DNA from: Oscillibacter valericigenes Sjm18-20
GTDB lineage: Bacteria; Bacillota; Clostridia; Oscillospirales; Oscillospiraceae
Direction: 5' to 3'
DNA length: 64,000 nucleotides
Assembly: GCA_000283575.1 (NCBI GenBank)
Contig: AP012044.1
Span: forward strand, 1,116,001 to 1,180,000
How positions within the stretch are numbered: the first letter of the stretch is position 1; every line of letters begins with the position of its first letter. The position numbers and the translations under genes were made by a program. Below, piece by piece: positions 9,271 through 18,915 of this stretch. Under the pieces are notes generated by a model. The model was not told where the DNA came from. It saw only the letters and a list, made by a program, of their open reading frames with translations, and searched no databases.

Positions 9271-10764
9271 ATGGATCGCAAGTATGTATTGGCATTTGAC
9301 TGTGGAACGACTGCGGTGAAAGCGGTTGTGATCGATTTTGATGGAACGGTAATCTGTGATGCAAAAGCCGATTATCCGCTGATTCAGCTCCATCCCGGAT
9401 GGGCGGAGCAGGACCCGGAAATTCTATGGGCCGCAATCTGCGCCACGTCGATAGCGGTTGTCGGAAAAGCCGGGATAGATGGCAACCAAGTCATCGGACT
9501 GGTTTTTGCGGCGCCGTGGAAGAATATCATTCCGATCAGCGCCGACGGTCAGGTGCTGCGCAACAGCATCATCTGGATGGATGCCAGAGCCAGCGATCAG
9601 GCGGCGCGCCTGAACGATGCCGCTGGCAGCTTTGTCGGAACCGGCCAGGAGTATTGGCCGCGGCTGATGTGGGTCAAAGAGCAGGAGCCGGAAATCTGGA
9701 CCAAAGCCAAAAAAATTTTGGGCCTGAACAGCTTCTTCAAGTGGAAGGCCACCGGTCAAATAGCCACGGAGCCGTCGGATGATTTTATTCACGCCCACAA
9801 CCCGGCCATTCAGGCCTACTATGACAAGGTACTCCAGGCGGCGGGCCTGGAGAAGGATCTGGAAAAATTCCCGCCCATGAAGCTCTCTACCGATGAGGTC
9901 GGAAAACTGACCGATCGGGCAGCTTCACAAATGGGACTGATAGCGGGAATCCCGGTATTCGGAGGCTTCGGGGACCTGCCGGCCATCACCATTGGAACGG
10001 GCTGCTGTCAGGATGACATGGTACATATCTACTTTGGTACGTCCTCGTGGCTGGTTGACATTCTCCGGGAGCGGAAAGAAAATTACGCCCCTCAGTATTT
10101 TACGTTTGATCCCACCCATGAGGGAGGGCTGTTTGCGCTGCAGACGGGCTGCCTTGCCTATGACTGGGCGGTGGAACAGTTCTACCATGCGGAGCGTCAG
10201 TTTCTTGGCGATCGGATTTTCGCCTATGTGGATCAGGATTTGAAAGAGATTCCTGCCGGTTCGGAAAACCTGATTGCCACGCACTGGCTCAACGGAGAGC
10301 TTCCCCCGCTTTCAAAGAACGCCAAGGCGGTGTTTTTCAACGTGACTTCCAACCATGACCGGCGGCATATGGTCCATGCAATCATGGAGAGTATCTGCTA
10401 TACGCACCGTCGCTATCTGGATCAATACGAGCAGACCAACGGTAAAAAGCTCTCCAGTATCCGGGTGGTAGGCGGGGGCGCCGTCAGTGATTTGTGGATG
10501 CAAATGCTGGCGGATGTGCTCCAAATCACGGTGGAAGTTCCGGAAAGCCCCCGCTACACCGGTGCGATGGGCGCTTATTACTGCGCGATGGTCGGACTTG
10601 GAAACATCAGGGACTATAATGCCATTCATGACGCGGTGCATATTGAAAAGACCTTTGCGCCGAGGCAGGAAAACGCGGAGATTTATAATAAGCTCTATCC
10701 TATTTATTTAAAGCTCCATCCCGCTCTGCGGGATCTGTATGGACAGATCAACGGTGTTTATTGA
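9271..10764 (+). CDS. FGGY-family carbohydrate kinase
   Basis: A 497-residue sugar or polyol kinase. The phosphate-1 loop is LAFDCGTTAVKAVV near residues 7-20, the sugar-side WMDARASDQAARL follows, and the C-terminal ATP segment is IRVVGGGAVSDLWMQMLAD. It resembles xylulokinase/gluconokinase-like members but no substrate-specific signature was recognised. The start at 9271 follows GGCGGAG, and an upstream in-frame ATG overlaps the MFS gene. Pairing a kinase with an aminotransferase and an M81 enzyme is unusual for a simple sugar route. Confidence 0.9.
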   Translation: MDRKYVLAFDCGTTAVKAVVIDFDGTVICDAKADYPLIQLHPGWAEQDPEILWAAICATSIAVVGKAGIDGNQVIGLVFAAPWKNIIPISADGQVLRNSIIWMDARASDQAARLNDAAGSFVGTGQEYWPRLMWVKEQEPEIWTKAKKILGLNSFFKWKATGQIATEPSDDFIHAHNPAIQAYYDKVLQAAGLEKDLEKFPPMKLSTDEVGKLTDRAASQMGLIAGIPVFGGFGDLPAITIGTGCCQDDMVHIYFGTSSWLVDILRERKENYAPQYFTFDPTHEGGLFALQTGCLAYDWAVEQFYHAERQFLGDRIFAYVDQDLKEIPAGSENLIATHWLNGELPPLSKNAKAVFFNVTSNHDRRHMVHAIMESICYTHRRYLDQYEQTNGKKLSSIRVVGGGAVSDLWMQMLADVLQITVEVPESPRYTGAMGAYYCAMVGLGNIRDYNAIHDAVHIEKTFAPRQENAEIYNKLYPIYLKLHPALRDLYGQINGVY

Positions 10765-10838
10765 AACCAGCTGTCTCCGGATTGCCGGCCCGGGAAAGGC
10801 GGGCCGGTAATCCGGGGCAGAAGGAAGGAACTTATACA

Positions 10839-12335
10839 ATGAAAATCGCAGTTTGTGAATTTCACCAGGAGACGAATTCCTTTAACCCCAAGCCGAGTTC
10901 CATTGAGGATTACGCAGTATTTGGCCTGTGGGAGGGGCAGGAGATCCTGAGTCAGGGACACGGCCCCAGCGCGCTGGGAGGGATGCTGGATACTCTGGAG
11001 AGCAGCGGAGTCCAGGTGATCCCCGCCTGCCGCATGTGGGCCAACGCGGCAGGTCCGGTGGAAGACGGCGTGGTTCGTGATTTTTTAAAAAAGCTGCTGC
11101 CCATGTTGCATGCGGCGCTGCCGCTTGATGGCGTCTGCGTCTCTCTTCACGGCGCAACCCAATCCACGGCGTCAGACGACGTCTGCGGCGATTTGCTGGA
11201 GGCGATTCGCCGGACGGTGGGCGAAAAGACGGTCATCGCCGCGTCTTTGGACCTCCATGCGAATGTGACGGAGAAAATGCAGCGTAACGCAGAGTTTTTC
11301 TGCGGCTATCATACATATCCCCATGTGGACTTTTATGAGACGGGATGCCGCGCGGCAAGGCTTTGCCTGCGTCGTCTTCAAAACACTAAAAAAACACCTG
11401 TCACGGTGCGTACGGTGGTTCCCATGATTGTCCCCGCAAGCGCCAGCAATACGATTACCGGCCCGTTTGCTGAGTTGATTCGCTACGGAGAGTCTTTGGT
11501 GGAGCAGGAGAAATTGCTGGACTTTTCGGTATTCCAGATGCAGCCATGGCTGGATGTGCCAGTGGGGGGGTCTGCAATTGTCACGGTGTCGGAAGATCCG
11601 GATCCGCGCTGGGCAATTGACTTGGCCCAGCAGCTGCTGGCCATTCGGCACGAGCTGCAATCGAATCTGAAAAGTGTGGAGGAAATTATTCGGATTGCCG
11701 AGAAAAACAACACCGGCAAACCAACGGTACTGGTGGATTCGGCGGACTCCACCAATGCCGGCGCCAGCGGGGACAGCGCATTTGTACTGGAAAAAATTCA
11801 GGAGATGAATTCACCGGTGCGGGCAGCCATTGTTTTAAGCGACTTGCCGGCGGCAAAGAGGGCATTCCAAATCGGTGTCGGAAATTGCGGAGAGTTTGAG
11901 ATCGGTGCGGCGATTGACCCAACCATGTCAGACCCGGTGACGGTGAAAGCCTGCGTCCGCTCTCTTCACGATGGTGTCTATACGCAGGAGGGACCGGCAA
12001 AGCGTGGACTTGTGAATCACCTTGGTCCCACCGCCGTGCTGAAAGCAGGAAACACGGAGATCATTGTGACCAATTACCTGTTGGGCCCGGGGGACTTGCA
12101 GCTTTTCCGAAGCCATGGCATAGAGCCGACGCTTTATCAGCTCGTCGCTGTCAAGGCATGTACTTCTTTCCGGGTGGGATATGAGCCCATTGCCCGCGAG
12201 ATCATCGAGGCGGATACGCCCGGTGCGGCTTCAGCAAACCTGCTGCGGCTTCCATTCCGGAAATTGCCCCGCAGCTTTTATCCCTTTTCGGAGATTTCCT
12301 CCGATCAGATTCCACAGCCGGTAATATTGCGCTGA
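10839..12335 (+). CDS. M81 family metallopeptidase (MlrC-like)
   Basis: A 498-residue protein of the M81/MlrC family, named for microcystinase C, which opens small peptides in Sphingomonas. The family start EFHQETNSFNP is at residues 6-16, and the metal-site segments SLDLHANV and GYHTYPHVDFYETG are near residues 130-165. The C-terminal MlrC domain covers roughly residues 300-485. The start at 10839 has an AAGGAAGGAA site. Most members have unknown substrates and often sit in sugar or amino acid catabolic clusters, as here. True peptidase activity is not assured. Confidence 0.87.
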   Translation: MKIAVCEFHQETNSFNPKPSSIEDYAVFGLWEGQEILSQGHGPSALGGMLDTLESSGVQVIPACRMWANAAGPVEDGVVRDFLKKLLPMLHAALPLDGVCVSLHGATQSTASDDVCGDLLEAIRRTVGEKTVIAASLDLHANVTEKMQRNAEFFCGYHTYPHVDFYETGCRAARLCLRRLQNTKKTPVTVRTVVPMIVPASASNTITGPFAELIRYGESLVEQEKLLDFSVFQMQPWLDVPVGGSAIVTVSEDPDPRWAIDLAQQLLAIRHELQSNLKSVEEIIRIAEKNNTGKPTVLVDSADSTNAGASGDSAFVLEKIQEMNSPVRAAIVLSDLPAAKRAFQIGVGNCGEFEIGAAIDPTMSDPVTVKACVRSLHDGVYTQEGPAKRGLVNHLGPTAVLKAGNTEIIVTNYLLGPGDLQLFRSHGIEPTLYQLVAVKACTSFRVGYEPIAREIIEADTPGAASANLLRLPFRKLPRSFYPFSEISSDQIPQPVILR

Positions 12336-12359
12336 AATTTACGCAGGAGGTTGTTCACA

Positions 12360-13460
12360 ATGAGTATGACAAAACTGTTCAGTCCGGGACCGGTCATGGT
12401 CAAAGAGAATGTTCGCCGCTCTTTACTTCATTACGACATCTGTCATCGGAGCCATGAGTTTGAGGAGATGTTTCAGGATACGCAGGCAAAGATAGTAAAG
12501 CTGTTTAACGCAGACCATTCCTATTACAGCGTCATTGTCTCGGGTTCCGGCACGTCTGCCAATGAAACCGTGCTGTCCTCCGCTTTCAAGCCCGGCGAAG
12601 AGGTGCTTCTGATCCGCAACGGCGTATTTGGCGAGCGCTTGCTGGAGATTATCCATAAGTATAACGTGCCTCTGGTGGATCTTCCGTTCCCTTGGGCGAC
12701 TTATCCCGACCTGGCCGTGATTGAGAGGGCGATGGCCGAGCACCCCAAGGTCAAAGTTGTGGCCATGGTGTTCCATGAGACGTCCACCGGCATGATCAAC
12801 CCGGTGGGCGAAGTTGGCTCGCTGTGCAGGAAGTATGGAAAAGCGCTGTTCGTTGACTGCGTTTCGGCTGCCGGGGGACAGGACATTGATGTGGTCAAAA
12901 ACAATATCTCGGTCTGTACTTCCGTTGGCGGTAAGTGTGTGGGGGCCTTCCCCGGTTCCGCCTATGTATGTGCCAGGCAGTCGGTGCTGGAGAGCCTGAC
13001 GGCCGACCAGTGTAAGAATGTGTATTTGAGTCTCTATAAGCACTATCAAAGCGCCGTTACAACACACCAGACGCCCAATACCCCCAACGTGAACCTGTTT
13101 TGGCCGCTGAACGTGGCTTTGACTAATATTTTAGAGGACGAAACGTTGGCTGGCCGCATCAGTCGGTATCAGAAGTGCGCGGTTATTATCCGCAGGGGCG
13201 TTTGCTCCATGGGATGCCGCTTCCTGCTGGAGGACCATATGGCCAACACCGTGACATCCGTATTTCTGCCGAAAGGCGTGGACGCGCCCGCCTTCCTGGG
13301 TGAAATGGAGAAGCGCGGATACACATTCTACATCGGAAAAGGCGAATATGGAAAGCAGGGTATGATCCAGATTGCCAATATGGGCGAGATCTATGAACAG
13401 GACTGCTACAATATGCTGGAAGTGTTTCAGGTGGTTCTAAACAAGATTCAGGCAAAATGA
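12360..13460 (+). CDS. Class V aminotransferase (2-aminoethylphosphonate-pyruvate transaminase-like)
   Basis: A 366-residue PLP enzyme of fold type I. It shows the family N-terminus KLFSPGPVMVKENVR, VDCVSAAGGQDIDV, and the Schiff-base lysine region TSVGGKCVGAFPGSAYV near residues 190-206. The nearest named group is PhnW-like transaminases, but no phosphonate genes are present, so the substrate may differ, for example an alanine-glyoxylate or related amino donor. ATG 12360 follows AGGAGG; it is the last gene of the cassette, 24 bases after the M81 gene, and a strong terminator follows. Confidence 0.85.
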   Translation: MSMTKLFSPGPVMVKENVRRSLLHYDICHRSHEFEEMFQDTQAKIVKLFNADHSYYSVIVSGSGTSANETVLSSAFKPGEEVLLIRNGVFGERLLEIIHKYNVPLVDLPFPWATYPDLAVIERAMAEHPKVKVVAMVFHETSTGMINPVGEVGSLCRKYGKALFVDCVSAAGGQDIDVVKNNISVCTSVGGKCVGAFPGSAYVCARQSVLESLTADQCKNVYLSLYKHYQSAVTTHQTPNTPNVNLFWPLNVALTNILEDETLAGRISRYQKCAVIIRRGVCSMGCRFLLEDHMANTVTSVFLPKGVDAPAFLGEMEKRGYTFYIGKGEYGKQGMIQIANMGEIYEQDCYNMLEVFQVVLNKIQAK

Positions 13461-13624
13461 TCTACCATGGATTGCAGAAATCCGGATTTGAATGCAGAGC
13501 AAGATAACTTCGTATGATTGCAATAGGATGGCAGGTCCGTTCTGATTCCAACCGTGCGGTTTTGCTTATCGAAGAAGGCATCATCTTCGGATGACTGATA
13601 TGAGCATATAGTTCCCAGAAGCTG

Positions 13625-13676
13625 AATGCCCCGGGGCTTGCCGTCTGGCAAGTCCCGGGGCATTCTGTTTGTTTTT
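13625..13676 (+). terminator. Strong terminator after the MFS-aminotransferase cassette
   Basis: An 18-bp stem (13625-13642 with 13647-13664, one G-T pair) with the four-base loop GTCT is followed by a T-rich tract to 13676. The rest of 13461-13978 contains no supportable gene. Confidence 0.9.
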
Positions 13677-13978
13677 GCGCCAAGGCAGCAAAAACACTTC
13701 AATCCACAGATGAGTCTGTCAACATGGCGGATAGGTTCCGGCGAGAGGTCCGATAAGCAGATACCGGACGGTGATTCGCCGGGAGGTTTCGCAACAACTA
13801 CGCCACAGTAAAACAATCAAGAAATTGTGCGATGAGATGGGAATACGGATATACAAAGCATTTCTTTTGATCTACAATATAAATTGAATATCTCTCATAT
13901 GCCAACAATTGGCTTATAATAGCCGAGGAACCGCTACCTGTTCCAATTTTCACCATATAGCGTAAAAAGGAGGTTTTT

Positions 13979-14656
13979 ATGAAGAATCCTTCCGTCTGGG
14001 TCCGACAGAATATTTCAGAATATCAAGCTCTTGTTTCCGACTCTTCCAACGTCGCTTATGAGAAAAGCGCAGTAAACGCCACTACCTGTGAGCAGGTGGA
14101 GCGGGCTTTTGAGCTTGGATTGGAACCGAAACGCATCTACTTTTCAAGGCCGGAAAAAACGGAGGAAGAAATTCAGCGAGCAATTGGAAAATGCCGCCTT
14201 GTTGCAAACGACTGGGAGGAGCTGTGCCAGATCGACCGAATTGCCCGCCTTCATTTGCAAGAGGGCTTTCTGGAGTCCGTGGGTCTCCGGGTGGTTTCCC
14301 AACGCTATGACGATGGGAATCAGCCCGGAATTCCGGAAAAGACGCTTCCTGAGCTTGCACAGAAGGCCAAAACTCTTCCTGCAATTTCCGTCCGGGGCTG
14401 TTTTGTGCAGGGAAACAGCAGCGGCCTGCACGGTGATGCGTTGGGGCGGTATTTCCGGGAGAGCTATGAACTTGCTAAGCGGATCACGGTCATTCTGCCG
14501 TGCGGCATGCCCTATCTGTGCATTGTGGACGGGGCGGAAGCGGCCTGTCAAAACGCTGCGGAGCACCCGGAGACGCTGGAGAAATTTCTGCGTCATGCGA
14601 AAATCGTCGCCGCGCAGAATCAAACGGCCTTTTATGCCGAATTACTGCTCACCTGA
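13979..14656 (+). CDS. Orphan protein resembling part of a fold-III PLP decarboxylase barrel
   Basis: A 225-residue protein with an AAGGAGG site seven bases before ATG. Residues about 38-70 (CEQVERAFELGLEPKRIYFS, then EKTEEEI) read like the DapA/LysA-type decarboxylase segment that binds PLP phosphate. Residues 118-145 (GIPEKTLPELAQKAKTLPAI) resemble the following helix of that barrel. The usual PLP lysine motif and the C-terminal beta domain are absent, so it is either a degenerate enzyme or a repurposed half-barrel. No family was identified with certainty. It has its own spacer on both sides and stands alone. Confidence 0.6.
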   Translation: MKNPSVWVRQNISEYQALVSDSSNVAYEKSAVNATTCEQVERAFELGLEPKRIYFSRPEKTEEEIQRAIGKCRLVANDWEELCQIDRIARLHLQEGFLESVGLRVVSQRYDDGNQPGIPEKTLPELAQKAKTLPAISVRGCFVQGNSSGLHGDALGRYFRESYELAKRITVILPCGMPYLCIVDGAEAACQNAAEHPETLEKFLRHAKIVAAQNQTAFYAELLLT

Positions 14657-14810
14657 GTGAATAAAGAGCAACGGCCGCCAAACGGGAGCCAAATTTTCGA
14701 CCGTCGGCGCCCAAAGGCAGTACCTTTGGGTGCTGCATAGTATAATGGTTTCATTTGAATATTAGATGAGGACGGAAAAATTGCACAGTGAAACGGATAT
14801 CCATAAATCG

Positions 14811-15569
14811 TTAGGCTTTATGACCTAAAAAATAGTACCTGCCATTATATTTGGGATTTATCAGAACGTCCATCGCATGACCATAATCAATACAGACCTT
14901 GCCGTATTCTCTCGCCATAACAGGCGCGATAAGATCGGCATTGACACCGGCGCTGACAAGGGACCAGTCATGGGGATAATGCGCCATATAATCAATTGTT
15001 TGCTCCAGATCTTCGGGGGAATTAATGCCGGTGTATATACCGGCGGCTTGAACCCCAAGCGTTTTTTCAAGATAGTTTGCAAAATCTGCCGCCTGCTTCC
15101 CCACCAAAAGAGGGGGATCTGAAATCAACAGATCAATAAATTCCTGAATAAAACAGAAATATACATTGCCGAAGGCATAGAAAACCTGTTTGGGTCGGAA
15201 CCCAATTGCGGAAAAAACCCTGCTTGTAAATTCTTCGTTGGGAAAAACACCCACTAAATCAGCATTCTTAACCGCCTCAATACATTTATCACGCATGGAA
15301 TAGTGATTTTCAAAGTCCTGCTTTAAACTGATTCCGCAGTATTTTGGGGAGTTCCACGCTGCGCTCTTTTTCAGGAATTCGGTTGGTAAAACGATGTTTT
15401 GGGCCATAACGCTCAGTTCTCCGTCGCCAATTCGAATCAGACTGAGCGGAACTTTTTTCTTCACACAGTCCGCAATGATCCTGACGACTGTGTCCGTTTG
15501 AATTAAATCCTCAGGAAGAAATTGAATTTCAGAACCAGAATATAACCACGGAACTTCGTTTTTCGGCAT
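14811..15569 (-). CDS. GT-D fold glycosyltransferase
   Basis: A 252-residue protein with the GT-D (DUF1792-like) signature LSLIRIGDGELSVM near residues 40-53, where the DGE motif is expected to bind the metal-nucleotide sugar. Its length matches single-domain members. GT-D enzymes extend glycans on surface proteins in Firmicutes such as streptococcal serine-rich repeat proteins. The start has a GGAAGG site. It opens a run of four glycosyltransferase genes and probably adds a sugar to a surface or spore glycan; the acceptor is unknown. Confidence 0.82.
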   Translation of the reverse strand: MPKNEVPWLYSGSEIQFLPEDLIQTDTVVRIIADCVKKKVPLSLIRIGDGELSVMAQNIVLPTEFLKKSAAWNSPKYCGISLKQDFENHYSMRDKCIEAVKNADLVGVFPNEEFTSRVFSAIGFRPKQVFYAFGNVYFCFIQEFIDLLISDPPLLVGKQAADFANYLEKTLGVQAAGIYTGINSPEDLEQTIDYMAHYPHDWSLVSAGVNADLIAPVMAREYGKVCIDYGHAMDVLINPKYNGRYYFLGHKA

Positions 15570-15870
15570 GATAACCTTCCTAATTAAGCAACTGACCTAT
15601 CTAATTCATAAAAAAGAGGAGAACACCGGCCTCGACGATGGGTTTTTGCATGGGGCATAACTGCAAATTATATCGATATAGAGAATTCTTACGCCGCATC
15701 TGAGAGGGAACTCGGGGCAAGCTGGTGCAAAAGCGCGCAGGAGTCCTACGGAATCAGGTGCAGCCTTTCAACGCGGCTGGCTGGTGCAAATTTCCGTTGG
15801 GGGGAAAGAATGGCCGCACCGTGTGCAGCCTCGCGGCACTGCATGGTGCAGCCATCTTCTTTGAAATTAC
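15570..15870. other. Intergenic stretch without supportable gene
   Basis: No convincing coding frame with a ribosome site is visible. The right half repeats the word GGTGCA irregularly (15723, 15757, 15783, 15844), which has no clear meaning. It lies between the start of the GT-D gene and the end of the next minus-strand gene. Confidence 0.4.
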
Positions 15871-16713
15871 TCAGGGGTTGAATTCACGCTCCGGGAATTC
15901 AATATTCTTAAATAATGCGCAGGGATCGGTGCTGGGCCTTGGACATGGAGGAGTTGCATCACACCGTTCAGCATTTACTGACAAATTCACAAATCGAAAC
16001 AGACTGATATCCGCCTGAAGTGCTATGCAGGCAAAGACATAACGAAATGGCTCATGGTAAGAGTCGTCTGGAAGATCCTGAAAGCAGCCGGCATCTTGGG
16101 GAGGAACCAGTCTGAAATTTTCCGGAACGGCTTTTGCTTCCACCAACACGTGAGGGGAGCAGCCGGAACTATAGTTTTGCTGCGGGAGTACGTCCGAAGC
16201 GACAAAGGCTTCCTCTGCTGCGGGGCCGGACAGTGTTGTCTGTAGAATGTAAGAAGACGAACATGCCAGGGTTTCCTTCGTATTCCTTTCTTTTGGAATC
16301 GGGAAGTCGCTGGGACAGCATAGAATCTGAATTGGAGTCATGTGTTTCCCGAAAAGTAGTAGCTTGAAATCAAATACAAATTCGATGCTGATATTCCAGT
16401 ATCCCGGGAGCGAAGAAGGGGTAATGCTTAAAACCGTAATTTTTCCGGGCCTAAAGCTGCCGTCTGCACAGCGGACCTTCCTGACCCATTTTGGAAAGTG
16501 AACCGCCTTGCCCGGCAAGACAATTTCTCCAAAACAATTACTGCCAATCTCAGGATGCAGAATGATGCATTCGCTTTTCTCCCCGGAGATAACCGGCCCC
16601 TGCCTGACATAATCCTGAAACCTGCACTGGTCATAGATTTTCTGTGTTAGGATACATTCTTTTCGAACGGCGGATTGCTTCTCGGGGGGAGTGATCGAGT
16701 CAAAATCTTTCAT
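15871..16713 (-). CDS. Conserved clostridial hypothetical protein
   Basis: A 280-residue soluble-looking protein without signal peptide or membrane segment. It has an N-terminal motif KIYDQCRFQD (residues 25-34), a mid-region YWNISIEFVFDFKLLLFG, VLVEAKAVPE, and a C-terminal DPCALFKNIEFPEREF. This arrangement resembles an uncharacterised family I associate with sporulating Clostridia (KxYDxCRxxD at the start, PCxxF..FP..xF at the end). That link is from memory and no function is known. A GAGGTT ribosome site precedes the start. Its place among glycosyltransferases hints at a surface or spore role. Confidence 0.7.
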   Translation of the reverse strand: MKDFDSITPPEKQSAVRKECILTQKIYDQCRFQDYVRQGPVISGEKSECIILHPEIGSNCFGEIVLPGKAVHFPKWVRKVRCADGSFRPGKITVLSITPSSLPGYWNISIEFVFDFKLLLFGKHMTPIQILCCPSDFPIPKERNTKETLACSSSYILQTTLSGPAAEEAFVASDVLPQQNYSSGCSPHVLVEAKAVPENFRLVPPQDAGCFQDLPDDSYHEPFRYVFACIALQADISLFRFVNLSVNAERCDATPPCPRPSTDPCALFKNIEFPEREFNP

Positions 16714-16816
16714 AGCGTTTAACCTCTACAAACTATACACGATGACATCGGGATTACAATGCTCAATTCATAATATGCGCCAAGTCCCGGAAAGGTCCGG
16801 GCGGAAGGGATAGACT

Positions 16817-17794
16817 GTGAAAATACTGCTGTGCATCCGAAGCGATTATAAAAGCAATCCGGCCGGCGATACCACGTTGATTAGACAAACATCGAACTAT
16901 CTTCAGGAAAGAGGAATGGAGATTACCGTCAACTGCGGTCAGATTCAAGACTATGCGGACTATGACATCGTGCATTTATTCAACCTGACCCGAATCAGTG
17001 AAACCTACGAGTATTTTTGGAGGGCCAGACAACAACAAAAACCGCTGGTTATCACGCCGATTTACTGGGATCTCAGCGAATTTTATCGCCGCAGCAAAAA
17101 TGCAGACGCTCTGCGCCGATGGGAGGCCTACGCTCCATTCCGGCAAGAGATTCTGGACGGCTGCGATGCCATCTATCCATCCTCCAATCTGGAAAAAGAA
17201 CGGATCGGGCGGGAGTATGGGGTATCACTTCCCCAAATGGTGGTATACAGCGGCATTGATTCAAGGCTATTTCCGGACAGCGTACCAATGGAATCCGAGG
17301 ATTACATTCTGTGCGCGGCCAGAGTGTGCCCCAGAAAAAACCAACTGGCCCTCGCAAGAGCAACGTACCGGCTGGGCGTCCCGCTGATTCTTATTGGAAA
17401 GGCAAATAACCGGGATTATCTGAACCGGTGCCTTGCCTGCAAAAATGTACAGTACGAAGGTTTTCTTCCATTTCAAAAACTGCTTCCTCTATATTTAAAC
17501 GCCCGGATGCATGTACTTTGCGGGTTTGTGGAGACGCCCGGACTCGCAAATTTGGAGGCCGCTGCCTGCGGCTGCAATATCCTGTCGACTGCCGAGGGCA
17601 GCGCGGTGGAATATTTTGAAGACATGGCTCTGTATTGCAACCCTTATGATGAACAGGACATCTTTGCAAAAGTTGAAGCAGGGCTGACCCGGAAGCGGCA
17701 GCCCCACCTGAGAGCACATGTTTTAGAAAAGTTTTGCCTGAACCAGTGTATGGAGCCTATATATCTCAGCTATTGCTCCTTGGGGGCCCGCTGA
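16817..17794 (+). CDS. Glycosyltransferase family 4 protein
   Basis: A 325-residue GT-B fold enzyme. The C-terminal nucleotide-sugar domain shows ARVCPRKNQLALARA near residue 163, then the catalytic-type segment FVETPGLANLEAAACGCNIL near residue 236, which matches the GT4 ExFGxxxxEAxACG pattern. It would transfer a hexose to a surface glycan or lipid acceptor. It is the only plus-strand gene in this group, and its 3' end overlaps the convergent gene at 17766 by 29 bases. The start has a GGAAGG-type site. Confidence 0.87.
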   Translation: MKILLCIRSDYKSNPAGDTTLIRQTSNYLQERGMEITVNCGQIQDYADYDIVHLFNLTRISETYEYFWRARQQQKPLVITPIYWDLSEFYRRSKNADALRRWEAYAPFRQEILDGCDAIYPSSNLEKERIGREYGVSLPQMVVYSGIDSRLFPDSVPMESEDYILCAARVCPRKNQLALARATYRLGVPLILIGKANNRDYLNRCLACKNVQYEGFLPFQKLLPLYLNARMHVLCGFVETPGLANLEAAACGCNILSTAEGSAVEYFEDMALYCNPYDEQDIFAKVEAGLTRKRQPHLRAHVLEKFCLNQCMEPIYLSYCSLGAR

Positions 17795-18890
17795 AAAACT
17801 CTGCTTCTTCAAGTATGCGAGAAATCTCATGGAATCGTTCCTCCCAGGTATGACCCGCCAGCCAGCTATTGACTTCCTGCTTGTCAAAAGTCTGTTCTCC
17901 ATTTAAAATGCAGCTGATCTGCGCAAGAAAGCTATCCCGGGTTGTTCCAATATGGACTCCCGGTACCCCGTGCGCCTCGGGAATATCGGTGGAGACAACC
18001 GGCTTTCCAGAGGCCAGATATTCATACATCTTGATGGGATTGGTGGCTATGGTGATTTCATGGATCAAAAAGGGGATGATACAAACCGTGCTGGACTGGA
18101 GATATTTGGGAAGCTCACTGTAGGATTTATAACCGAAATAGCGGAGATTCGGAATATTCCGATTGACGGTTGTGCCAAATTCAACTCCAATAATCGCAAT
18201 CAATGCATTGGGAAATCTGTCCGCGATTTTGTAGACCAACTCCTTATCTACCCATTTTGCCCAGGCTCCGGAATAGGTGATGACAGGTCCGTTAAAATTT
18301 TGCAGTTCCTTCGGCTTTTCTACAGCTTCCTGAGGCTGAAAATGTTTCAGATCGCATCCGTTTGGAATTAAATAGTTTGGTTTATCCGGAAATTCCGTTT
18401 TTATCTGTCTTTGCAGAATTTCGGATGTAGTTGTGACCAAATCCGCCCGTTTGACCATTGGAGTCAGATAAACTCTCCAATCGGGAAAGTCGTCAAGATA
18501 GTCATACACCACAAAATCCGGCTGGTACGAATCGATAAACGGATAGAGCTTTGCCCACGAAGCCCAGACCAGTATTTTTTTACCCAGGCCTTTCAGCCAG
18601 GGAACTATATGGTTAATAAAAAAAGCGTTGTCGTGAATCAGAAAGAGATTTTCCTGAATGGTTGTAAACGGTTCTGCCTTGAACTGCGTCTTATTACAGT
18701 AATAAACCGTATATCCATTCAGAGCAAACTGCTCCATTAACTGCTGAGGACGCTGCTTCATGAAACTCCAGTCGATCGTCGGAGGGTAGATGATGACCTC
18801 CTCGGAGCCTGCAACCGGTACTTTTTCCGGATACGCTGTTGGGGAGAACAACGGCCAAAGATCATTAAATTCCGAAAAATTCACATTCAT
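17766..18890 (-). CDS. Glycosyltransferase, GT4-like
   Basis: A 374-residue GT-B protein. The N-terminal segment IDWSFMKQRPQQLMEQF is typical of enzymes that act on teichoic or capsule-like glycans, and the C-terminal donor site reads TNPIKMYEYLASGKPVVSTD near residues 285-304. It probably adds a sugar in the cytoplasm. A GAGG site precedes ATG 18890. It lies 25 bases downstream of the CgeB gene, so the two are probably co-transcribed. Its 3' end overlaps the convergent GT4 gene. Confidence 0.85.
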   Translation of the reverse strand: MNVNFSEFNDLWPLFSPTAYPEKVPVAGSEEVIIYPPTIDWSFMKQRPQQLMEQFALNGYTVYYCNKTQFKAEPFTTIQENLFLIHDNAFFINHIVPWLKGLGKKILVWASWAKLYPFIDSYQPDFVVYDYLDDFPDWRVYLTPMVKRADLVTTTSEILQRQIKTEFPDKPNYLIPNGCDLKHFQPQEAVEKPKELQNFNGPVITYSGAWAKWVDKELVYKIADRFPNALIAIIGVEFGTTVNRNIPNLRYFGYKSYSELPKYLQSSTVCIIPFLIHEITIATNPIKMYEYLASGKPVVSTDIPEAHGVPGVHIGTTRDSFLAQISCILNGEQTFDKQEVNSWLAGHTWEERFHEISRILEEAEFFSGPPRSNS

Positions 18891-18915
18891 CTACAATACC
18901 TCTTTTTCGATTTTT

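Noticed and set aside
15723..15850. Repeated GGTGCA words as a regulatory array
   Set aside because: Spacing is irregular and no flanking dyad or promoter supports a function.
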